From: DTJG01 sp964532995
GTDB taxonomy: Bacteria; Ratteibacteria; UBA8468; B48-G9; DTJG01
Direction: 5' to 3'
NCBI GenBank assembly: GCA_964532995.1
Contig: CAZHJN010000033.1
Span: forward strand, 1-21,547
DNA length: 21,547 nucleotides
Made by a program: the position numbers and the translations under genes. Of this stretch, positions 15,788-21,547 are shown one piece after another (positions within the stretch are counted from its first letter, which is position 1; each line of letters begins with the position of its first letter). A model generated the notes under the pieces. It worked only from the letters and a program-made list of their open reading frames with translations, was not told where the DNA came from and did no database searches.

Positions 15788-17323
15788 ATGGTTAAAAATA
15801 CTCCACTTGATCATTCTCGTTATCCAAAGAAGCATATTTTTCTTGATGTTGACAATCTTATTGAGTGGGACACGGGTATTTTTCAGCATTTTCCTGAACC
15901 TGTTAAGATTCCCACATCCGGGCTCGAATGCGGTCCGTCAGGTTCATGGGATGCACGTGTTGCGGCTGGCTGGGGAACGATAATGAAGGATAATGGTATA
16001 TTTCGCGGGTGGATATGCTGTATGCCAGGCATTTGTGACATCAGTGAAAATTGTGATGTCTGGCTGACCGGTTACATTGAAAGTGAAGATGGTATTAACT
16101 GGACAAAACCGGACCTGAAAATAACAGGTCAGAAAAGATGGCCGGGAAACAATCTTTTGAAACTGCCCGGCTGTGTTATGAGTGTTGTTAAACCGTTTCC
16201 GGAGATGGGATACAGGTACCTTGCTCTGACAATTCAGGTTGCTCCGCCATTTCCAGGTGTTTGTGATGACGGGAGCATCAGGTTCAATGGACCCGGTGAT
16301 TATCTTTTTGGTTCTGACGATGGAATTCACTGGAATCAGATTACAGAATATCCATTGATTCGGCATGGCGATTGGGCATGTCTTGTTGTGGACAATATTC
16401 GCAGAAGATACCTTCTCTATCAGAAAATGTGTTCAAATCACGGGCTGGTACCGAGACGTTCAAATATTGTCCTTGAAAGTAAAGATGCAATCAGATGGGA
16501 AAATTATTACGGATACAGGCAGTGGCAGGACTGTTTTTTTACAGATGATTATGATGACCTGATTGCGTCTATGAATGGATACAGAATCGCCGAGTATTAT
16601 TCACACTCATTTTATCAGACAGGTTACCTTTATATCGCAGCTCAGACACTTTTTATGGTAGGACTGCCTCTTCATACCTCTGTCCGTCAGAATCCCAATG
16701 GTCGTTCATTGATTCGTCTGGCATTTTCACATGATGGAAAAAACTGGAAACATCCAGCAGGCAGACCTGTTTTTATAAGGCCAGGAGCCCCGGGAGATTT
16801 TGATTCAGGATTTATTACATCTGCGAGCCATTTTGTTGAGTCGGGAGACGATCTTCTTCTTTACTGTTCAGGAAGCAGGGATAATCACGGAACAGGCATC
16901 AGATCAGATTTTTCTCTTGATCCTGATATTCCTTTTGATGCGCACGAAAGAAGAATCAGTGTTTATGTTGCAAAGATGAAAAAAGGTAGATTCGCCAGTG
17001 TTTCTGCCAATTTCAGGTCAAGGTTTGATGTCGAAATAGGATACAGGCAGGGTAATCAATTATACCTCAATGCACTCACACGGAATAATGGATATATCAG
17101 GGTTGCAATCGCTCGACAGAGTTATCCCCTTCACTTATGTCCAAGAAAAGATGAATCAATTGATGGTTTTTCTTTTGATGATTGCATTCCGATCGCAGGG
17201 GATTCAGTGAAAATTCCTGTGAAATTCAAAAATAAAAAAATTTCAGACATACCTTTGGACACTCCACTCGTATTGAGAATTGAACTCTCGCACGGTGAGG
17301 TTTTCGGCTACGAATGGGAATAA
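15788..17323 (+). CDS. GH43/GH32-like five-bladed propeller protein, no signal peptide
   Basis: 511 residues. The start is clear: GGGAGG lies 4 bases before the ATG. Repeated blade-like segments (SWDARVAAGWGTIMKDNGIF, ESEDGINWTKPDL, GSDDGIHWNQITEYPLI, FSHDGKNWKHPAG, DSGFITSASHFVESGDDLLL, YCSGSRDNHGTG) have the pattern of GH32/43/62/68-type beta-propellers: an acidic residue near the start, W-D-x-R and E-x-x-x-x-L-L-Y strands, and D-G-x-x-W turns. The C-terminal ~110 residues form a beta-sandwich-like extension (FDVEIGYRQGNQLYLNAL, TPLVLRIELSHGEVFGYEWE), which is common behind GH32-like propellers. I cannot assign the catalytic acidic residues or substrate. No signal peptide is visible, so an intracellular role on oligosaccharides is inferred. 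It stands alone, with a divergent spacer upstream and a 175-bp spacer downstream. Confidence 0.7.
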   Translation: MVKNTPLDHSRYPKKHIFLDVDNLIEWDTGIFQHFPEPVKIPTSGLECGPSGSWDARVAAGWGTIMKDNGIFRGWICCMPGICDISENCDVWLTGYIESEDGINWTKPDLKITGQKRWPGNNLLKLPGCVMSVVKPFPEMGYRYLALTIQVAPPFPGVCDDGSIRFNGPGDYLFGSDDGIHWNQITEYPLIRHGDWACLVVDNIRRRYLLYQKMCSNHGLVPRRSNIVLESKDAIRWENYYGYRQWQDCFFTDDYDDLIASMNGYRIAEYYSHSFYQTGYLYIAAQTLFMVGLPLHTSVRQNPNGRSLIRLAFSHDGKNWKHPAGRPVFIRPGAPGDFDSGFITSASHFVESGDDLLLYCSGSRDNHGTGIRSDFSLDPDIPFDAHERRISVYVAKMKKGRFASVSANFRSRFDVEIGYRQGNQLYLNALTRNNGYIRVAIARQSYPLHLCPRKDESIDGFSFDDCIPIAGDSVKIPVKFKNKKISDIPLDTPLVLRIELSHGEVFGYEWE

Positions 17324-17383
17324 AAGCAGGTATTTGCTGTTAATCTTTGTATTGCACATACCTTACACCTTTAGAAAATACAG

Positions 17384-17414
17384 GGACCTGTGATTTCACA
17401 CAGTCCATATTTTT
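17384..17414 (+). terminator. Weak intrinsic terminator candidate after the propeller gene
   Basis: GGA plus CTGTG (17384-17392, with one bulged C) pairs with CACAG plus TCC (17399-17406) around an ATTTCA loop, followed by ATATTTTT. The stem is short and the T-run is interrupted, so efficiency is doubtful. It lies 61 bp beyond the stop codon of the propeller gene. Confidence 0.35.
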
Positions 17415-17449
17415 ACTCACTTCGACAGCTTACCAACTGAGATACGATA

Positions 17450-17478
17450 TTGACCTTTTTTTTGATAAAAGGTAAGAT
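17450..17478 (+). promoter_or_regulatory. Promoter candidate of the HD-GYP sensor gene
   Basis: TTGACC (17450-17455, 5 of 6) and TAAGAT (17473-17478, 4 of 6) are separated by 17 bases. The start point would be about 17485, directly before the AGGGGAGG ribosome site, giving a very short leader of about 14 bases. Confidence 0.45.
17453..17473. repeat. 7-bp inverted repeat filling the sensor promoter spacer
   Basis: ACCTTTT (17453-17459) and AAAAGGT (17467-17473) are perfect reverse complements with a 7-base loop. The repeat spans from the -35 box to the first base of the -10 box, a position where a bound protein would block RNA polymerase. It may also be chance in an AT-rich spacer. Confidence 0.33.
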
Positions 17479-17498
17479 ACAACTGTAGGGGAGGCAAA

Positions 17499-20400
17499 AT
17501 GAAAAAGTCCGTTAAAAAGGAAAAAACCGGCTACTATCCCAGGCAATCAGGAAAAGAAAATACCGTCCTGAAAAAAATCAAAAAAGAGTTTCTTATTGAG
17601 ACAGAAATCCTGAAAAACGGTAATATTGATGATGCAAAACCTTATCTTGATTTTGCGGATGTACTGCTTATCGTAATTGATAGAAATCAAAGAGTTGTGA
17701 AAATTAATAAAAAGGGATGTGAAATCTTTGGTTATCCGGAAAACAGAATTATCGGAAAAAACTACTTTGATAATTTTATTCCGGAAAGATTCAGAAAGGA
17801 GATGAAGGCATTTTTTAATGACATTATTTCCGGTGAAAAAATCCTGAGCAGATATTTTGAAAACCCGATAATCACAAAAAAGGGTGAAAGGTTAATCAGC
17901 TGGCGCAATATTGTTCTGAAGGATTCTGATGGAACCATAATAGGAACACTGAGTGAAGGCAGGGATATTACTGAGCAGAGGCAGAAGGAAAATCAACTTG
18001 TTGAAAAAGAGAAAAGAGCCAGATTGCTTTTTGAAAATGCACCAGCATGCTATGTTTCCTGTTCTGCCGAAGGCAGAATTCAGGATGTAAACAGTTTTTT
18101 TATAAAAACAACAGGCTTTGAGAAAGAACGTATTATTGGAAGAAACTTCAAATCAATTGTTTTCCCTCAGGACAGAAAGGTTTTTGATAGATTTCTTGCT
18201 GAATTTGAAAAAATTGATTTTGCTGTATCTGAGTTCAGGATAAGAAGAAAAGATGGAAGTGTTCTGGATGTTTACTGCACAGCAAAAATTTCAGGTGGGG
18301 AATACAGGCTCATTCAACTTATTTTTTATGATGTCAGTCATCGCAGGTTTCTTGATATTTCCAATGATACTCAGAAAGAAATAAATTCTATTATAAACAA
18401 AGCAAATGATGTCAATCAGATTATCACAGGTGTACCTTCTGTCCTGAAAAAAATGCTTGGTTTCATTGATGTTTCAATATACTTGCAGGATACCGCTGAT
18501 AAGAAAGCGAAAAAAATCATTAAACTTGCAGAATCCGGGAGTTTTACGACAGAAGGAAAAATGAATGGTAAGGAAATATTTTATGCTGGCATTATGTTGA
18601 AGATTGAAGATCGTCCGGAAGGCGTGTTGTACTGTTCTGGTAGAAAAAATAGATTTAACCCTGAAACAATCAGGTTTCTTGAAAATATTGCGGGAACGAT
18701 ATCTGCTGGAATTCAAAGATGCAGATATTATGAGCTTTTGAAATCAAATGTTGAAAATTTTAATACATTTCTCAACTCAACAGATGAAATGGCTTTTATT
18801 AAAGATTCTAACTTTAGATATATTTTCATAAATGATACATACGCAGGATTTTTCAAAAAAAAGTCAGAGGAAATCCTTGGTAAAACCGATTTTGACCTGA
18901 TGGAACCTGATCCTGCGAAACGATGCCGCCAGACAGACCTGCAGGCATTGAAAGAAAACAAAATTGCTGTGAATGAGGGAGTTGTGGGCGGAAGAACTTG
19001 CCAGACAAGGAAATTTCCTGTGAAGCTTGAAAGCGGTGAAATTGGAGTTGGTGCTTTTATCAGAGACATCACAGAAGAAAAAGAAAACAGTCAAAAAGTA
19101 CAGAATCTTATGTGGATGTACTCAATGCTCTATCAGGTGAACCAGGTAATTGTCAGGGCTAAAAATATTGATGAACTTTTTGCTGAAATCTGCGAAATAG
19201 CACAAAAAGAAGGAAAATTTACTCTGGCATGGATAGGAAAGATTGATTATGAAAAAAAAGTTGTTATTCCGGTGGCAGGCTCAAAGAGTAAAAGACAATA
19301 CTTTGAAAACATAAAAATCTCACTTTTACCGGAAAAACCGGAAAGCAAAGGTCCAACCGGAAGGGCTGCAATAACAGGCAGGTGCTGTGTCTGTCAGAAT
19401 ATTCCTGAGGATTCAAGAATGCTGCCCTGGCGCGATAAAGCAAAGAAATTTGGCTTCTGTTCATCTGCTGCAGTGCCTGTTAAAGCCGGTGGAGAAACTG
19501 TTGCTGTTTTGAACCTGTATTCAGACCAGCCATACTTTTTTACCGGAGAAATGGTTCAACTCGTAAATGAGGTGGCATCTGATATTGGATTTTGTATGGA
19601 GAAATTGAATGCTGAAGAAATAAGAAAAAAGGCTGAACAAAATCTTCGCGAAAATGAATTGCATCTGCGGGGAATATTTGAAAATATTCCGATACCTGCA
19701 GCTGAGATGGATTTTTCTGAAGCCAAAAAATTCGTGGATTCATTGAGAAAACATCAGGGGAATATTGAATCATATCTTGCAGAGAAAAAAGATGTCCTGA
19801 ATAATCTGATGGGTTGTGTAAGATTTCTCAATATAAACAAAAAGATGTTTGAGTTTTTTAATACAGATGAAACTGACAAACTTATTGATGTGCTTATCAA
19901 AAATTTGATTACACCTGAAATCATTAAGACTCTTTATGTCAATCAGGCTGTTGAAAATTTTGAAACAAGCATAAAAATTGGGGATGATACAAAAAAGGAA
20001 GTAATTTTAAATCTGAACATCCTTCCCGGTTATGAAAGAAACTGGTCAAGGGCGATTATTACTGTATTTGATATTACTGACAGATATTATATGGAGAAAA
20101 ATATTCGCTCGCTTCTTTCCAGATTCAGAGGGTTTTTTAACACAGATCTTGCTGGAATGGGAATACTTGATCTTGAAGGAAGACCCATCGCTTTGAACAG
20201 ACGTATCTGTAATATTCTTGGGTATTCGCATGAGGAGTTAATGCAAATGAAACTGGTTGATGTTGTTCATCCTGACGAAAGAACTTCGATGCAGGTAACC
20301 TATGAGAAACTGAAAAGAAACGAGATAACTCATTATGAGATGGAGAGAAGGTATATCAGGAAAGATGGTTCAGTTATCTGGTGTTATGTTTCAGCGGAAA

Positions 20401-21547
20401 TGGTTTTTGACGATATCCTGGGTAAGAATTGTATTACAGCTGCTGTAATTGATATTACAGAGCAAAAAAAGCATTTACAGCAGCTTGAAAGAATTCAAAG
20501 TATTTTAAGGTCATATGCTGCAGGCGGTGATATACTTGCAAGAGCAGAAGAAGAAAAGCCGATGCTTTTTTCAATCTGTAAAGAGCTTTCAGAGAAGGCA
20601 AAACTTGGTTTTTCAGTTGTTTTTCTGAGAAATGAAAAAGGTTTTGAAATTGCCGCTTATTCAGAAGAAAAGTTTGAATTTTTTTCTGAAATCAGGGAAA
20701 TGATTTTTAACAGGGGGATTTTTTATCCAACCACTGATGTGATGAACAGTAACAGGCGAGTCATAGTGAATGATATTGAAAATAGTGATTATTCAGAACA
20801 GTGGAAACAGACTTTATTAAGGCATGGTTTCAAATCAATATTTGTTCAACCGATTATTGTTGAGGGCAATTCAATAGGTGTTATAAGTATCTTTTCTTCT
20901 GAAAACAACAGATTTTCTGATGAAAAAGAAAACGCAATAATAAGCGGAATCGGAGAAAGCATCGGTCATTGCATAACTTTGTTGAGGGCAAGAAAGGAAA
21001 TGGCTGTCGCAGCGGCAGAGCTTGAAAAAAGTTATGAGCAACTGCAGGAAACAATAAAAGGGATATCGCTTTCAATCACAAAGATCATTGAGACAAGGGA
21101 TCCCTATACAGCGGGTCATCAGCAGCGTGTTGCAAAACTTGCCGTCTCCATAGCAAGGGAACTGGGACTTCCGGAAAATCAAATTCACGGTATATATTTT
21201 GCCGGGATTCTTCACGATATTGGCAAGGTGAATGTTCCCATAGAAATTCTTGTAAAACCCACAAGACTTACAGAGGATGAATTCAATATCATAAAACTTC
21301 ATTCAGTTTATGGATACGAAATTTTGAAAAACATTCCATTTCAATGGAATGTTGGAATGTTTATTCTGCAGCATCATGAAAGACTGAATGGTTCCGGTTA
21401 TCCTGATGGATTGAAAGAAAATGAAATTTTGCAGGAAGCAAAGATTATTGCTGTTGCGGATGTTGTTGAGGCGATGGCTTACGACAGACCTTACAGGGCT
21501 GCACTTGGGATTGATGAAGCCCTGAGAGAAATAGAAAGTAAAAAAGG
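17499..21547 (+). CDS. Soluble multi-PAS/GAF sensor with C-terminal HD-GYP phosphodiesterase domain (3' end outside window)
   Basis: The frame is open from the ATG at 17499, with AGGGGAGG at 17487-17494, to the window edge: 1349 complete codons and no stop. Domains by residue: basic N-terminal tail 1-45; PAS about 48-161 (ending EGRDITEQ); PAS about 170-284; a divergent GAF about 286-414; PAS about 414-530 (ending RDITEE); GAF about 531-716; an expanded PAS about 718-862 of the FENIPIPAAEMDFSEAKKF type; PAS about 863-992 (ending VIDITEQ); GAF about 992-1185 with a short coiled coil; HD-GYP from 1189. The HD-GYP core is intact as far as seen: H1207 (TAGH), HDIGK with H1239/D1240, and HHERLNGSGYP with H1292, H1293 and GYP at 1300-1302. 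Such domains hydrolyse cyclic di-GMP, and some act on cGAMP. No transmembrane segment or receiver domain is visible, so it is predicted cytoplasmic, sensing small ligands, redox state or partner proteins. The missing C-terminus is probably about 30-60 residues. Transcribed separately from the propeller gene. Confidence 0.9.
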   Translation, partial: MKKSVKKEKTGYYPRQSGKENTVLKKIKKEFLIETEILKNGNIDDAKPYLDFADVLLIVIDRNQRVVKINKKGCEIFGYPENRIIGKNYFDNFIPERFRKEMKAFFNDIISGEKILSRYFENPIITKKGERLISWRNIVLKDSDGTIIGTLSEGRDITEQRQKENQLVEKEKRARLLFENAPACYVSCSAEGRIQDVNSFFIKTTGFEKERIIGRNFKSIVFPQDRKVFDRFLAEFEKIDFAVSEFRIRRKDGSVLDVYCTAKISGGEYRLIQLIFYDVSHRRFLDISNDTQKEINSIINKANDVNQIITGVPSVLKKMLGFIDVSIYLQDTADKKAKKIIKLAESGSFTTEGKMNGKEIFYAGIMLKIEDRPEGVLYCSGRKNRFNPETIRFLENIAGTISAGIQRCRYYELLKSNVENFNTFLNSTDEMAFIKDSNFRYIFINDTYAGFFKKKSEEILGKTDFDLMEPDPAKRCRQTDLQALKENKIAVNEGVVGGRTCQTRKFPVKLESGEIGVGAFIRDITEEKENSQKVQNLMWMYSMLYQVNQVIVRAKNIDELFAEICEIAQKEGKFTLAWIGKIDYEKKVVIPVAGSKSKRQYFENIKISLLPEKPESKGPTGRAAITGRCCVCQNIPEDSRMLPWRDKAKKFGFCSSAAVPVKAGGETVAVLNLYSDQPYFFTGEMVQLVNEVASDIGFCMEKLNAEEIRKKAEQNLRENELHLRGIFENIPIPAAEMDFSEAKKFVDSLRKHQGNIESYLAEKKDVLNNLMGCVRFLNINKKMFEFFNTDETDKLIDVLIKNLITPEIIKTLYVNQAVENFETSIKIGDDTKKEVILNLNILPGYERNWSRAIITVFDITDRYYMEKNIRSLLSRFRGFFNTDLAGMGILDLEGRPIALNRRICNILGYSHEELMQMKLVDVVHPDERTSMQVTYEKLKRNEITHYEMERRYIRKDGSVIWCYVSAEMVFDDILGKNCITAAVIDITEQKKHLQQLERIQSILRSYAAGGDILARAEEEKPMLFSICKELSEKAKLGFSVVFLRNEKGFEIAAYSEEKFEFFSEIREMIFNRGIFYPTTDVMNSNRRVIVNDIENSDYSEQWKQTLLRHGFKSIFVQPIIVEGNSIGVISIFSSENNRFSDEKENAIISGIGESIGHCITLLRARKEMAVAAAELEKSYEQLQETIKGISLSITKIIETRDPYTAGHQQRVAKLAVSIARELGLPENQIHGIYFAGILHDIGKVNVPIEILVKPTRLTEDEFNIIKLHSVYGYEILKNIPFQWNVGMFILQHHERLNGSGYPDGLKENEILQEAKIIAVADVVEAMAYDRPYRAALGIDEALREIESKK

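Noticed and set aside
17427..17442. Minus strand reads TCTCAGTTGGTAAGCT, resembling a tRNA D-arm
   Set aside because: The D stem does not pair properly, and no matching anticodon arm, T arm (GGTTCGAATCC) or acceptor stem follows. At most a distant relic.

Overview
The window reads as a chromosomal stretch of an AT-rich, free-living Gram-negative-type bacterium. Long secreted proteins with Sec signal peptides, a heparinase II/III-type lyase, DUF4838, Asp-box propellers, a DUF5715-like protein and a very large PAS/GAF/HD-GYP sensor together recall uncultured PVC-related groups (Omnitrophota, Lentisphaerota and similar). That placement is inference from gene content only; no rRNA or other taxonomic marker is present.

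Layout. (1) 1-279: the 3' end of a cyclase-family (kynurenine formamidase-like) gene. (2) 356-6103: two tightly spaced genes for exported carbohydrate-active-type proteins, a DUF4838 / alpha-glucuronidase-like protein and a 1061-residue multidomain protein. (3) 6104-6322: a spacer with a possible decayed gene fragment on the minus strand and a promoter candidate. (4) 6323-8422: an exported heparinase II/III-like polysaccharide lyase, whose 3' end overlaps the convergent housekeeping gene mnmA (8408-9487, minus). (5) A 124-bp divergent promoter region in which the mnmA promoter and the promoter of the next gene share one -35 element. (6) 9612-14774: a 1349-residue exported multidomain protein, possibly a new glycosidase, followed 3 bp later by an Asp-box (sialidase/BNR) propeller without a signal peptide. 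(7) 14777-15577, minus: a membrane-anchored DUF5715-like protein with an M15/LAS-type metallopeptidase signature. (8) A 210-bp divergent spacer with an inverted repeat lying over face-to-face promoter candidates. (9) 15788-17323: a GH43/GH32-like propeller protein without a signal peptide. (10) 17499-21547: an open-ended gene for a soluble sensor with about five PAS and three GAF domains ending in an HD-GYP c-di-GMP phosphodiesterase domain, cut by the window edge.

How it may work together (inference): exported lyase, DUF4838 and large glycosidase-like proteins would cleave an anionic, probably uronic-acid-containing or otherwise decorated, polysaccharide outside the cytoplasm, and the two propeller proteins lacking signal peptides would process products inside the cell. 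No transporter, SusC/SusD pair, sulfatase or dedicated regulator is visible, so this is not a classical polysaccharide utilisation locus. mnmA is an unrelated housekeeping gene, and the HD-GYP sensor has its own promoter and no demonstrated link to the others. No CRISPR array, rRNA, convincing tRNA, insertion sequence or phage gene was found.
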